NCBI GenBank assembly: GCA_900544535.1 | Contig: UQVH01000008.1 | Location: 51,274 to 115,273, forward strand | DNA: 64,000 nucleotides | DNA from: an uncultured Bacteroidales bacterium | GTDB taxonomy: Bacteria; Bacteroidota; Bacteroidia; Bacteroidales; Muribaculaceae | Direction: 5' to 3' | In this document: piece after piece, positions 1-8,701 of the stretch | Position numbering within the stretch: position 1 is the stretch's first letter | Layout of the letters: each line of letters begins with the position of its first letter | Notes under the pieces: generated by a model | The model's database searches: none | Told to the model about the DNA's origin: nothing | What the model saw: only the letters and a program-made list of their open reading frames with translations | Position numbers and translations under genes: made by a program

Positions 1-874
1 TACACTGAAGCATGTTGGCTGCGTAGCGCTGGAAGGGGAAAATTGCCGAATAGTAGAGGACGCAGAGCATTGCAATGATCCAGAAGAGCTTGCTGCCGAA
101 AATTGCACCGACGTCGGAGAGTTTGAACTCCTCATCGGAAGCGGCCTCGGAAACCTTCGAGGCACCCATCTCCTTGTCAAGCTTCGAATCCATGAAGGTG
201 AAGACAATGAAGCAGAGAAGACCGATGCAGAGAAGAGCCGCACAGAAAGCGACAGGGATGACAACGGAAGGAGGAGTCGACCAGTCGGCCAGACGGGGCG
301 AGATTGTGAAGATGAAGAACACGCCCACGCGCGCGATTGCCATCTCCAGACCCATCGCAAGGGCCATTTCCTTGCCCTCGAACCATTTGGCGAGAGTCTT
401 TGACACGGTGATACCGGCCATCTCGCAGCCACAGCCGAAGATCATGAAACCGAGAGCCGCAAGCTTGGCGCTGCCGGGCATGGCGGTCCACCATGAGCTG
501 AGCCACTGGTCAAGAGCGGTTCCCTGGAAAGCCTCGCTGATGCCGTAGAGCTTGATGAAAGCGCCGAGGACCATGAGAGAAGCGGAAAGAGTGCCTGTGA
601 AACGCACACCCATCTTGTCGAGAATGATGCCTGCGAGAATCAGGAAGCCGAAGACATTGAGGATGTACTCGGCGCCGGCATAGTAGCCGAATGCGTCAGG
701 CGACCATCCACGCTGGGTCTGGATGAGCGACTGGAGAGGTGACATCACGTCGACAAACATGTAGGCAAACAGCATCATCGACGCTACCAGCGCCAGAGCT
801 GTCCACCTCGCCCATGCCTTGTCAGAAAGCAGCTGACGCACGGGCTGAACAACATTTTGGTTCAATTTTTCCAT
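1..874 (-). CDS. MFS transporter, N-terminal part (3' end cut by window edge)
   Basis: The reading frame runs leftward from an ATG at 874 and stays open to the window edge, giving about 291 residues. They are strongly hydrophobic, with about seven membrane segments (roughly residues 25-45, 60-85, 93-112, 133-151, 165-188, 200-226 and 257-275). An RxDRxG-like loop of major facilitator proteins appears as LDKMGVRF after the second helix, so this is the N-terminal half and the start of the C-terminal half of a 12-helix inner-membrane transporter. The substrate cannot be told. It is transcribed divergently from the next gene across 225 bp that hold a small hairpin (913-931, GAGGCT/AGCCTC) in its leader and a TATATTTG at 879-886, which lies too close to the ATG to be a convincing -7 box. 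Confidence 0.8.
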   Translation of the reverse strand, partial: MEKLNQNVVQPVRQLLSDKAWARWTALALVASMMLFAYMFVDVMSPLQSLIQTQRGWSPDAFGYYAGAEYILNVFGFLILAGIILDKMGVRFTGTLSASLMVLGAFIKLYGISEAFQGTALDQWLSSWWTAMPGSAKLAALGFMIFGCGCEMAGITVSKTLAKWFEGKEMALAMGLEMAIARVGVFFIFTISPRLADWSTPPSVVIPVAFCAALLCIGLLCFIVFTFMDSKLDKEMGASKVSEAASDEEFKLSDVGAIFGSKLFWIIAMLCVLYYSAIFPFQRYAANMLQC

Positions 875-1099
875 TATTCAAATATATAATAAATTAATTT
901 TCAAGATACTCAGAGGCTGTTTTCAAGCCTCTTAAATCAGTGATACCGATCGGTTTGGCATTCAATCGAGATTCTTTCACAAGAAATGCGTCCTCAGCAG
1001 AGAGACGTTAAATCAGACAAAATTACGTAAAATAATGGAAAATCAGAATTTATTCCGTAATTTCGTGGCAAAATATCACACACGTTTCATCCAACCACC

Positions 1100-2212
1100 A
1101 TGCTTGTACGTCAACGTTATGATCTTGACCGGACAGTCAGACTGCTGATCAACTGTGTCCTGTTTGTCGGTGTGATCTGGTTAGTCAATATACTCAAAGG
1201 AGTGTTGCTGCCCTTTTGTGTAGGCTGTCTCATCGCCTATCTGCTGGAACCATTCGTTCAGTTCAACCGCCAGCTGCTCCATCTGAAAGGGCGGACGATA
1301 GCTACATTCGTGACTCTTTTTGAAATGACGTTTTTCTTCATCGCCCTCTGCTATCTGTTCATCCCCATGATCATAAAGGAATCGACACAGATGGCCGGAC
1401 TGGTCAAAGCCTATGCTGCGACAGACTTCAAAATACCTTTCGTGCCGGAAGAATTACACGAATTCCTCCGCAAAAACGTCAACTTCGAACTGATAGCCCG
1501 CAAACTCTCCCACGAGGAATGGATGAAAATGATCGAGGAAGGATTCTCGGCATCATGGCAGGTGATCACCGGATCGATTTCGCTCGTGATGAGCCTGTTC
1601 AGCTGGGTGATAGTGGTTCTATATGTGGTCTTCATCATGCTCGACTATGAAAAGATTTCGGCGGGGTTCCGGCGGATGGTCATGCCCAAATACCGCCGGA
1701 TAGTGTTCAAGATAGGCTGCGATGTCAAAAGTTCCATGAACCACTATTTCCGCGGACAGGCATTGGTGGCGTTCATCGTAGGTATATTGTTCAGTATCGG
1801 CTTCCTTATTATCGGTCTGCCGATGGCCATAGTCCTGGGCATGTTCATCGGACTGCTCAACATGGTGCCCTATCTCCAGCTCATTTCGCTTATACCCGCC
1901 ACACTTATATGTATGGTGGTAGCCGTCAGCGGCGAGATCAGTTTCTGGACGCTGTTCTGGGAGATGGTCGCCGTCTACTGTGTCGTGCAGGCGATACAGG
2001 ATCTTGTGCTCACTCCGAAAATCATCGGCAAAGCCATGAGCATGAATCCGGCCATAATTTTCCTTTCGCTCTCCGTCTGGGGGACACTTTTCGGTCTGAT
2101 CGGACTGATCATCGCAATCCCGCTCACCACTCTTCTGCTTGCCTACTATGACGAATATTTCATCCGTCCGCACGAAAAGCGCAGACCTCGCAGAGAAAAA
2201 ACAAGTCAGTAA
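1100..2212 (+). CDS. AI-2E family transporter (PF01594-type permease)
   Basis: The 370-residue protein has an N-terminal pair of membrane helices (about 13-55), a hydrophilic middle around residues 95-155, and a C-terminal block of helices rich in Gly and Pro with GLLNMVPYLQ and the conserved tail LTPKIIGKAMSMNPAIIFLS. This layout and the tail motif are typical of the AI-2E/UPF0118 permease family, whose members include the AI-2 exporter TqsA and Na+/H+ antiporters. The actual substrate cannot be assigned from sequence. The C-terminus is short, basic and cytoplasmic (HEKRRPRREK). A TAATTTCG at 1058-1065 is a possible -7 element. It stands alone, followed by the tRNA-Pro unit. Confidence 0.85.
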   Translation: MLVRQRYDLDRTVRLLINCVLFVGVIWLVNILKGVLLPFCVGCLIAYLLEPFVQFNRQLLHLKGRTIATFVTLFEMTFFFIALCYLFIPMIIKESTQMAGLVKAYAATDFKIPFVPEELHEFLRKNVNFELIARKLSHEEWMKMIEEGFSASWQVITGSISLVMSLFSWVIVVLYVVFIMLDYEKISAGFRRMVMPKYRRIVFKIGCDVKSSMNHYFRGQALVAFIVGILFSIGFLIIGLPMAIVLGMFIGLLNMVPYLQLISLIPATLICMVVAVSGEISFWTLFWEMVAVYCVVQAIQDLVLTPKIIGKAMSMNPAIIFLSLSVWGTLFGLIGLIIAIPLTTLLLAYYDEYFIRPHEKRRPRREKTSQ

Positions 2213-2309
2213 GAGGTTGTTTAAAAAGCGCCATAAAGTTAACAAATTTAACGAAATCTTGAATAAAAGACGTCGATTGAGTTAACAGAGGTTAATTTAA
2301 CCATAAAAA

Positions 2310-2341
2310 TTTGGAGCTTATCAAAAAACTCCCTACCTTTG
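2310..2341 (+). promoter_or_regulatory. Bacteroidetes-type promoter of tRNA-Pro
   Basis: TTTG at 2310-2313, a 20-bp spacer and TACCTTTG at 2334-2341 match the -33/-7 consensus of the primary sigma factor in Bacteroidetes. Transcription would start about 35 nt before the mature tRNA. Confidence 0.75.
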
Positions 2342-2380
2342 CATCGCTTTTGAAAAATAAAGCAACGCTTTTGAAACAAT

Positions 2381-2454
2381 CGGGGTGTAGCTCAGTTGGT
2401 TAGAGTACGCGTCTGGGGGGCGTGAGGTCGCTAGTTCGAGTCTAGTCACCCCGA
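2381..2454 (+). tRNA. tRNA-Pro, anticodon GGG
   Basis: The 74 bases fold as a full cloverleaf. The acceptor stem CGGGGTG pairs perfectly with CACCCCG. The D-stem is GCTC/GAGT. The anticodon stem CGCGT/GCGTG carries loop CTGGGGG, with T33 at 2414 and anticodon GGG at 2415-2417. The T-stem GCTAG/CTAGT carries loop TTCGAGT, and the discriminator base is A. The 3' CCA is not encoded (CAA follows). GGG reads CCC and CCU proline codons. It has its own promoter and terminator, so it is a single-gene unit. Confidence 0.95.
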
Positions 2455-2465
2455 CAAAAGCCAAG

Positions 2466-2508
2466 GAAACAGGTTTAACTCAATGAGTTAAACCTGTTTC
2501 GCTTTTTC
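2466..2508 (+). terminator. Intrinsic terminator after tRNA-Pro
   Basis: GAAACAGGTTTAACTCA is followed, after one base, by its exact reverse complement, giving a stem of up to 17 bp, then GCTTTTTC. It ends the tRNA transcript 12 nt after the mature 3' end. Confidence 0.8.
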
Positions 2509-2576
2509 AGCCGGGACAGATTCGGAACAATATATTTTTTATTAACCGAAATTTTTCTTGAAAGAAAATTTATTGT

Positions 2577-2584
2577 TAGTTTTG
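2577..2584 (+). promoter_or_regulatory. -7 promoter element of metY
   Basis: TAGTTTTG fits TAnnTTTG and lies 47 bp before the metY ATG. The -33 region is only T-rich. Confidence 0.5.
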
Positions 2585-2631
2585 CGGGGCCAAAACACAA
2601 GGCAACAAACAATAGAATATACAGAGAGAAT

Positions 2632-3915
2632 ATGAATGAGAATCTAAGCCGTGAAAGCCTCTGCGTGCAGGGAGGCTGGCAACCCAAGAACGGTGAACCC
2701 CGTGTGCTTCCCGTCATCCAGAGCACAACTTTCAAATACGATTCAAGCGAACAGATGGCGCGGCTTTTCGACCTTGAGGAAAGCGGCTATTTCTACACCC
2801 GCCTCCAGAATCCCACCAACGATGCCGTAGCAGCAAAGATCGCTGCTCTTGAAGGCGGAGTTGCCGGAATGCTTACATCGTCCGGCCAGGCAGCAAATTT
2901 TTATGCAGTGATGAATATCGCCGAAGCCGGCGACCATATCGTCTGCTCCTCGACCATCTACGGAGGTACGTTTAATCTATTCGGAGTGACACTGAAGAAA
3001 CTCGGCGTGGAAGTGACTTTCGTTGACCCCGACGCAGACGAAGAGACACTCAACGCAGCGTTCCGCCAGAATACTAAAGCCATGTTCGGAGAGACGCTGT
3101 CGAATCCGGGGATGAATGTGCTTGACATCGAAAAATTCGCCCGCGTGGCCCATGCCCACGGTGTTCCCCTGATCGTTGACAATACTTTTGCCACACCGAT
3201 CAACTGCCGCCCGTTTGAATGGGGCGCCGACATCGTCACACATTCCACGACCAAATACATGGACGGTCACGCTACTGCCGTAGGAGGCGCCATTGTCGAC
3301 AGCGGCAATTTCGACTGGGACGCCCATGCCGAAAAGTTCCCCGGCCTGACCACCCCTGATGAATCATACCACGGTCTGACTTACAGCAAAGAGTTCGGCA
3401 AGGCAGCTTTCATAACAAAAGCGACAGCCCAACTCATGCGCGACCTCGGTTCGATTCAGGCCCCGATGAATGCCTTCCTGCTCAACCTCGGACTGGAAAC
3501 TCTTCATCTGCGCATGGCCCGTCACTGCTCAAACGCACAGACGGTGGCCGAATGGCTCGAAGCACAACCTCAGGTGGCCTGGGTAAGCTATCCTGGACTC
3601 AAAAGCAGCAAATATTATGAACTGGCGCAAAAATACGCGCCGAAAGGCACATGCGGCGTGATAGCATTCGGACTGAAAGGTTCGCGCGAAGATGCCGAGA
3701 AATTTATGGACAGACTTAAAATGATCTGCATAGTGACACATGTCGCCGATGCCCGCACATGCGTGCTCCACCCCGCCAGCCATACTCACCGCCAGCTTTC
3801 CGACGAACAGCTCATCCAAGCCGGAGTAGCGCCGGACCTCATCCGCCTTTCGGTCGGCATAGAAGACCCCGACGACATTATAGCCGATCTCGCACAGGCA
3901 ATGAACGAGAAATAA
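2632..3915 (+). CDS. metY: O-acetylhomoserine sulfhydrylase (aminocarboxypropyltransferase)
   Basis: This 427-residue protein belongs to the Cys/Met metabolism PLP enzymes (fold type I). It would make homocysteine from O-acetyl-L-homoserine and sulfide in methionine synthesis, in the cytoplasm. The phosphate-binding segment SSGQAAN (about 83-89), the cofactor-ring Asp in IVDNTFATP (about 181-189) and the Schiff-base lysine in STTKYMDGHAT (Lys208) are all present. The length and the insert after the lysine (FPGLTTPDESYHGL) fit the MetY subgroup better than cystathionine gamma-synthase or beta-lyase, which are about 380-400 residues. The ATG follows a -7 element by 47 bp. No other methionine genes are nearby. 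Confidence 0.92.
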   Translation: MNENLSRESLCVQGGWQPKNGEPRVLPVIQSTTFKYDSSEQMARLFDLEESGYFYTRLQNPTNDAVAAKIAALEGGVAGMLTSSGQAANFYAVMNIAEAGDHIVCSSTIYGGTFNLFGVTLKKLGVEVTFVDPDADEETLNAAFRQNTKAMFGETLSNPGMNVLDIEKFARVAHAHGVPLIVDNTFATPINCRPFEWGADIVTHSTTKYMDGHATAVGGAIVDSGNFDWDAHAEKFPGLTTPDESYHGLTYSKEFGKAAFITKATAQLMRDLGSIQAPMNAFLLNLGLETLHLRMARHCSNAQTVAEWLEAQPQVAWVSYPGLKSSKYYELAQKYAPKGTCGVIAFGLKGSREDAEKFMDRLKMICIVTHVADARTCVLHPASHTHRQLSDEQLIQAGVAPDLIRLSVGIEDPDDIIADLAQAMNEK

Positions 3916-3945
3916 CCGCTGCGGATACAAAATATTTCCCGGAAT

Positions 3946-3979
3946 TATTGCCGATTACGGATTATTTTTCGTAACTTTG
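3946..3979 (+). promoter_or_regulatory. Promoter of the rplU-rpmA operon
   Basis: TATTG at 3946-3950 and TAACTTTG at 3972-3979, 21 bp apart, fit the Bacteroidetes consensus. The leader to the rplU ATG is about 95 nt, long enough for ribosomal-protein feedback control, although no known leader structure was recognised. Confidence 0.65.
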
Positions 3980-4078
3980 TGGCCGATTTAGCCGCAACGG
4001 GCCCGATTAAGCAGCGACCACGACATCAGAGTCAGCGTCCTCGCCCGCCGGAATAACCTGTAAACCAATTAACAACAG

Positions 4079-4399
4079 ATGTACGCTATCGTAGAAATCC
4101 AGGGACAGCAGTTCAAGGCAGAGCCTGAGAAGTTCCTGTATGTTCATTATCTCGGCGAAGCAGTAAAAGAAGGAGACAAGGTTGAATTCGACCGCGTGCT
4201 CCTAGCTCAGTCCGATGACTCAGTTAAAGTTGGCGCTCCCACAGTGGACGGCGCAAAGGTTGTATGCGAGGTCCTCACCCCGCTCGTAAAAGGTGAAAAG
4301 GTCATCGTTTTCAAGAAGAAACGCCGCAAAGGCTATCGCCGCAAAAACGGTCACCGTCAGTACTTCACCAAAGTGTTAATTAAAGAAGTTGTAGCTTAA
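4079..4399 (+). CDS. rplU: Large ribosomal subunit protein bL21
   Basis: The 106-residue protein starts MYAIVEIQGQQFKAEPEKF and ends in the basic RNA-binding part KKKRRKGYRRKNGHRQYFT, the standard bL21 pattern at its usual length of about 103. It binds 23S rRNA in the large subunit. The rplU-rpmA pairing, with a 21-bp gap here, is conserved across bacteria and supports the assignment. Confidence 0.98.
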   Translation: MYAIVEIQGQQFKAEPEKFLYVHYLGEAVKEGDKVEFDRVLLAQSDDSVKVGAPTVDGAKVVCEVLTPLVKGEKVIVFKKKRRKGYRRKNGHRQYFTKVLIKEVVA

Positions 4400-4420
4400 C
4401 CCCCTAAAATCTCAAAAGAA

Positions 4421-4681
4421 ATGGCACATAAAAAAGGTGTTGGTAGTTCTAAGAACGGCCGTGAGTCAGAAAGCAAACGACTCGGAGTAAAGATTTTCGG
4501 TGGTCAGCATTGCAAAGCCGGCAACATCATCAAGCGTCAGCGCGGTACAGTTCATCACCCCGGTCTCAACGTAGGCATGGGAAAGGACCACACACTGTTC
4601 GCACTGATCGACGGTGTGGTTGTCTTCACTGAAGGCAAAGAAGGCCGCAAGTTCATCAACGTCCAGCCCGCTGAAGCATAA
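4421..4681 (+). CDS. rpmA: Large ribosomal subunit protein bL27
   Basis: At 86 residues it has the bL27 N-terminus MAHKKGVGSSKNGRESESKR and the core GGQHCKAGNIIKRQRGT. In bacteria the N-terminal tail reaches the peptidyl transferase centre. The start begins directly with MAHKK, so there is no cleavable N-terminal extension of the kind found in Firmicutes. It is second in the rplU operon and is followed by a strong terminator. Confidence 0.98.
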   Translation: MAHKKGVGSSKNGRESESKRLGVKIFGGQHCKAGNIIKRQRGTVHHPGLNVGMGKDHTLFALIDGVVVFTEGKEGRKFINVQPAEA

Positions 4682-4722
4682 CAGCCCCCGATTTCGGACT
4701 GATTAAACACTGAAAAGAACGA

Positions 4723-4762
4723 CCGGACCGCAGATTTTTCGGAATCTGCGGTCCGGATTTTT
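4723..4762 (+). terminator. Intrinsic terminator after rpmA
   Basis: CCGGACCGCAGATT and AATCTGCGGTCCGG form a 14-bp perfect stem with a six-base loop (TTTCGG), followed by ATTTTT. Confidence 0.9.
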
Positions 4763-4786
4763 CATATCCGGACTTTTCGGCGCCGG

Positions 4787-4821
4787 TATTGCGTGAGTTT
4801 TCAGGAATTTTTATAACTTTG
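4787..4821 (+). promoter_or_regulatory. Promoter of the SPOUT methyltransferase gene
   Basis: TATTG at 4787-4791 and TAACTTTG at 4814-4821 (22-bp spacer) lie 32 bp before the ATG at 4853. Confidence 0.65.
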
Positions 4822-4852
4822 CTATCCTACATACTCCGTTCAACTATAATAC

Positions 4853-5386
4853 ATGGAAAAGAAAAGCATCCGCGACCTCAACCGCGTCGACATAGAACAC
4901 TTTCGCCGTCAGCCCAAAATGGCACTGACAGTAGTCCTCGACAACGTCCGCAGCCTCAACAACATCGGCTCGATCTTCCGCACGTGCGACGCCTTTGCCG
5001 TCGAGACACTGGCTCTGTGCGGCATCAGCGCCTGTCCTCCCTCCCCTGAAATCCACAAGACAGCACTCGGAGCGGAAGATTCTGTCACGTGGCGTTATTT
5101 CGGGACCACCGAAGAATGTATCGAGTACCTGCAACGCGAGGGCTACACCCTCTGCTGCCTCGAACAAGTAAAGGGAAGCATCGAGCTTCAGGAATTCACG
5201 CCGCAGAAAGGGCGCAAATATGCGCTCATCCTCGGCCATGAGGTCGAAGGCGTCGACCAGGCAATCGTGAACCAGTGCGACGTCTGCCTCGAAATACCGC
5301 AGCGCGGCACCAAACACTCGCTCAATGTCTCCGTGTCAGGCGGAATCGCCATCTGGCACTTTTTCTCGCGGCTTATGACCGACTGA
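4853..5386 (+). CDS. TrmH/SpoU family RNA 2'-O-methyltransferase
   Basis: The 177-residue protein has the three SpoU motifs in order: motif 1 VRSLNNIGSIFRTCDAF (about 33-49), motif 2 LILGHEVEGVD (about 125-135) and motif 3 LEIPQRGTKHSLNVSVSGGIA (about 146-166), which build the trefoil-knot S-adenosylmethionine site. It would 2'-O-methylate a ribose in tRNA or rRNA. It is short for the family and lacks the extra N-terminal substrate-binding domain of RlmB, so it is nearer to TrmH/TrmL in shape, but the target nucleotide cannot be fixed. It has its own promoter and follows a terminator, so it is probably a single-gene unit. Confidence 0.88.
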   Translation: MEKKSIRDLNRVDIEHFRRQPKMALTVVLDNVRSLNNIGSIFRTCDAFAVETLALCGISACPPSPEIHKTALGAEDSVTWRYFGTTEECIEYLQREGYTLCCLEQVKGSIELQEFTPQKGRKYALILGHEVEGVDQAIVNQCDVCLEIPQRGTKHSLNVSVSGGIAIWHFFSRLMTD

Positions 5387-5480
5387 AACGGCAACGGCCA
5401 ACAGTTCCGTCTCATACGCCACTATTATTCAGCATAAAACCTTACATTTCACAACCTGACATCCTCTTCAATCCCCTCAC

Positions 5481-7880
5481 ATGAAAACAATCCGCCCTCT
5501 TATCCTCGCCTCTCTCCTCACCGCCACGACAGGAGCGAACGCACAATTGCAGATAAACGAACTGATGCAATCAAACATCGACTGCATCATGGACGACATA
5601 AATGAGTTTCCCGACTCCTGGGTCGAGCTTTACAACGCCGGAACCACAGCCGTAAATCTCGGCGAATACAGCATCAGCGACAAGAACAAGCCCGAAAAGG
5701 CTTATCAGCTCCCCCAAAAGACAATTATTCCGGGCGGATATGCGATCATCTACTGCGACAAAACCGGTAGCGGACTTCACACGGACTTCCGCCTCGATTC
5801 CGGAAAAGGCGCAGCCGTCTACCTTTTCAAAAACGGCACACTTGCTGACAAAGTCGAAGGACTGAAGAAGCAACCCGCTCCGGACATAGCTTACGGACGC
5901 ACCGATGAATCGTCAGACATCTGGGGCTATCAGGCGACTCCCACACCAGGCGGAGCCAACTGCAAAAGACTATGCAAGGACGTGCTCGGCGAACCGGTTT
6001 TCTCAACTCCGGGCCGAATATCATCCGCGGCATTCAGCCTCTATATAACCCTCCCGGACGACGCACCCGAAGGGACAATCATACGCTATACCACCGACGG
6101 GAGCGAGCCGACACAGTCGAGCCGCGCATTCGGCTACGGAATCAGCATCAGTGCCACAACCACCGTGAGGGCAAAGCTATTTCATCCGGACTACCTGTCG
6201 CCACGCTCCACCACCCACAGCTATATATTCTTCCCACGCGAAATGACCATCCCGATTGTATCGATGGTCACCGACCACAAATATTTTTACGACTCAAAAC
6301 TCGGCATCTACGTAACCGGCAATGATCAGAACAACCCGAACTACAAGCACGACTGGCGGCGTCCGGTCAATTTCGAACTGTTCATGGCAAGCGGTGAGCC
6401 AAGCATACTGAACCAGCTCTGCGAGACACGCGTCAAAGGAGGAGCCTCACGTGACGCCGGATTGAAATCGCTCGTCGTCTATGCTAACAAACGCTTCGGA
6501 GAGAAACGCCTCAACTACGAATTTTTCCCCGACGAAGCACCGGAGCTCACCGACTGGAAATCCATCGAGCTCCGCAACTCCGGAAACGACTTCGACTATA
6601 CATATTTCCGCGACGCACTCATCCAGCGGGTCATGGGAAAACACTGCGATCTCGACTGGCAGCCATGGCTCCCGACCGCCTTTTTCATAAACGGCGAATA
6701 CAAGGGAATGCTCAACATCCGCTCACGCTCCAACGAGGATCACATCTATACATTCTACAACGGCGAAGAGGACATCGACATGTTTGAAAACTGGTATGAA
6801 CTGAAAAGCGGGACCAAAGACAACTTCGAGGCATTCACCGAATTTTATAATCAGGACGGCTATTCGTTCGATGAGTTCAACACACTGATGGACTGCGGCG
6901 AGTTCGCCAACCTGATGATCATGAATCTTTTCTATGACAACAAGGATTTTCCAGGCAACAACATAGTCTGCTGGCGCCCCAGCGCCGACGGAGGCCGCTG
7001 GCGATGGATAGCCAAAGACACAGACTTCGGCCTCGGCCTCTATGATGCCCCATACAACTACAAATCATTGAACTGGCTCTATGACAACTCGTTCGACAGC
7101 AACCGCAACTGGGCTAACAAGCCGGAACACACACGGCTTTTCCGTGCACTGATGGAGACACCTGAATTCCGCGACATGTTCATCGACCGCTGCGCAGTCT
7201 ATATGGGCGACTTCATGAATGCACGCGGTACAGTCAGGGAAATAGACAAAATGTACAGTTTAATCAGGAAGGAATACCCCTACCACCGCAAACTGTTCAA
7301 CCAATGGTGGCCGAACCATTCCGAGGAAGTGCAGAAGATGCGCGACTGGGTGGCAGCCCGCACACCCTTCTTCTACACACACCTTAGCGAGTTTTACCAC
7401 CTCGGCACTCCCGTAAAACTCACCGTCGATGCAGGACGTACGGATGACATCTCGCTCTCCATCAACGGCATTCCGCTCAACTACCGCGATTTCGACGGAA
7501 GCTTCTTTACCGGACGTGCCCTGCGCGTGGAAGCCGACCACAATGAGGAAGGCATGACCGTAGGCAGCTGGAAAGTGACCGTCACGAGCGGAAGCAACAA
7601 GGCCACGGCCGAATACAAGGGTGCCGTACTGACACTCACAATGCCTGCGGCTGACAAAGTGGAGATCGAAAGTCTCCCGACTGAAAGCTCCATAGCAGAG
7701 ATCGCAGCAGATGCCGGAAACAAAGCCATCGACTTCAACCGCCCGTTCAAACTATATGACCTTCAGGGGCGTTTGTTAGGAGAACCGGCGTCCGTGAAAG
7801 CCACGGAAGGGATAGATCCGGGCCTGTATATAGTCCGGCAAGGGGCAAATGCCATCAAAATCCGCCTCGGTATCCACTGA
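5481..7880 (+). CDS. Secreted CotH-like protein with lamin-tail and sorting-tail domains
   Basis: A signal peptide (MKTIRPLILA to ANAQ, cleavage near residue 22) is followed by a lamin-tail-like domain (about 22-160, INELMQSN, WVELYNAG, FRLDSGKGAAVYLF). Next come a chitobiase C-terminal-like beta domain (about 175-250, IRYTTDGSEPT) and a CotH region (about 255-630, with FFINGEYKGMLNIRSRSNED and IAKDTDFGLG, matching the kinase-like conserved blocks). A beta-rich region follows, and the last 50 residues resemble a T9SS-type sorting tail (LYDLQGRLL, DPGLYIVRQG). CotH proteins are atypical protein kinases in Bacillus spores, and the role of the Bacteroidetes forms is unknown. At 799 residues it is complete. 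No promoter was recognised. An extracellular or surface location is inferred. Confidence 0.8.
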   Translation: MKTIRPLILASLLTATTGANAQLQINELMQSNIDCIMDDINEFPDSWVELYNAGTTAVNLGEYSISDKNKPEKAYQLPQKTIIPGGYAIIYCDKTGSGLHTDFRLDSGKGAAVYLFKNGTLADKVEGLKKQPAPDIAYGRTDESSDIWGYQATPTPGGANCKRLCKDVLGEPVFSTPGRISSAAFSLYITLPDDAPEGTIIRYTTDGSEPTQSSRAFGYGISISATTTVRAKLFHPDYLSPRSTTHSYIFFPREMTIPIVSMVTDHKYFYDSKLGIYVTGNDQNNPNYKHDWRRPVNFELFMASGEPSILNQLCETRVKGGASRDAGLKSLVVYANKRFGEKRLNYEFFPDEAPELTDWKSIELRNSGNDFDYTYFRDALIQRVMGKHCDLDWQPWLPTAFFINGEYKGMLNIRSRSNEDHIYTFYNGEEDIDMFENWYELKSGTKDNFEAFTEFYNQDGYSFDEFNTLMDCGEFANLMIMNLFYDNKDFPGNNIVCWRPSADGGRWRWIAKDTDFGLGLYDAPYNYKSLNWLYDNSFDSNRNWANKPEHTRLFRALMETPEFRDMFIDRCAVYMGDFMNARGTVREIDKMYSLIRKEYPYHRKLFNQWWPNHSEEVQKMRDWVAARTPFFYTHLSEFYHLGTPVKLTVDAGRTDDISLSINGIPLNYRDFDGSFFTGRALRVEADHNEEGMTVGSWKVTVTSGSNKATAEYKGAVLTLTMPAADKVEIESLPTESSIAEIAADAGNKAIDFNRPFKLYDLQGRLLGEPASVKATEGIDPGLYIVRQGANAIKIRLGIH

Positions 7881-7927
7881 ATTTCCGTCTGCGACAGCAG
7901 GCAAACAGATGAAATCGCAGCAATAAT

Positions 7928-7958
7928 TTTGCAGAAAAAAGATTTTTTTGTAACTTTA
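7928..7958 (+). promoter_or_regulatory. Promoter of clpP-clpX
   Basis: TTTG at 7928-7931, a 19-bp spacer and TAACTTTA at 7951-7958 (one mismatch to the -7 consensus), 34 bp before the clpP ATG. Confidence 0.65.
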
Positions 7959-7992
7959 CATTAGCAAAATACTTGAAACAACTTACACGATT

Positions 7993-8679
7993 ATGAATAA
8001 AGATTTTAGAAATTTCGCAGTGCACCATCTCGGAATGAACGGGCTCGCACTCGATCAATATGCCGCCTCGGCAGCCTCTCAAATCACCTCCTCCTATATC
8101 TCTCCCACCATCATCGAGGAGCGTCAGCTCAACGTGGCGCAGATGGATGTCTTTTCCCGCCTGATGATGGACCGCATCATCTTCCTCAGCACCGACGTCA
8201 ACGACTACACAGCCACCGTCGTACAGGGCCAGCTCCTCTATCTCGACTCAGTCGATCCCGGTAAGGACATCTCCATCTATCTCAACTCTCCCGGCGGATC
8301 AGTCATCGCAGGTCTCGGTCTCTACGACACCATGCAGCACATCAAGAGCGATGTCTCTACCATCTGCATAGGCATGGCGGCCTCTATGGCAGCAGTGCTT
8401 CTCGTGGCCGGCGCCCACGGAAAACGCATGGCTCTCCCCCACTCCCGCGTCATGATCCACCAGCCCCTCGGAGGCGTCCAGGGCCAGGCCTCAGACATCG
8501 AGATCACAGCCCGTGAAATCCTTAAATACAAGGCCGAGCTTTATAAGATCATCGCCGACCACTCAGGAATGTCGCTCGAACGCATCGAAGCCGATGCCGA
8601 CCGCGACTATTGGATGACCGCCGACGAAGCCAAGGAATATGGCATGATCGACCGTGTCCTCCTCCCCGACCATAAATAA
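7993..8679 (+). CDS. clpP: ATP-dependent Clp protease proteolytic subunit
   Basis: The 228-residue protein is the serine peptidase core that forms the double-heptamer chamber fed by ClpX. The catalytic triad is visible as Ser131 in GMAASMAAVLL, His156 in MIHQPLGG and Asp205 in ADRDYWM, and the oxyanion glycines are in NSPGGSVIAG. It is about 30 residues longer at the N-terminus than typical ClpP. That extension, HHLGMNGLALDQYAASAASQ, could be a propeptide removed on assembly. It is followed after 22 bp by clpX, the usual protease-unfoldase operon. Confidence 0.97.
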   Translation: MNKDFRNFAVHHLGMNGLALDQYAASAASQITSSYISPTIIEERQLNVAQMDVFSRLMMDRIIFLSTDVNDYTATVVQGQLLYLDSVDPGKDISIYLNSPGGSVIAGLGLYDTMQHIKSDVSTICIGMAASMAAVLLVAGAHGKRMALPHSRVMIHQPLGGVQGQASDIEITAREILKYKAELYKIIADHSGMSLERIEADADRDYWMTADEAKEYGMIDRVLLPDHK

Positions 8680-8701
8680 AATATCCCCGCACAGACACAG
8701 A

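Noticed and set aside
8654..8701. A longer ClpX beginning inside clpP.
   Set aside because: The extra residues have no family support and the normal zinc-finger start MAKK lies at 8702.
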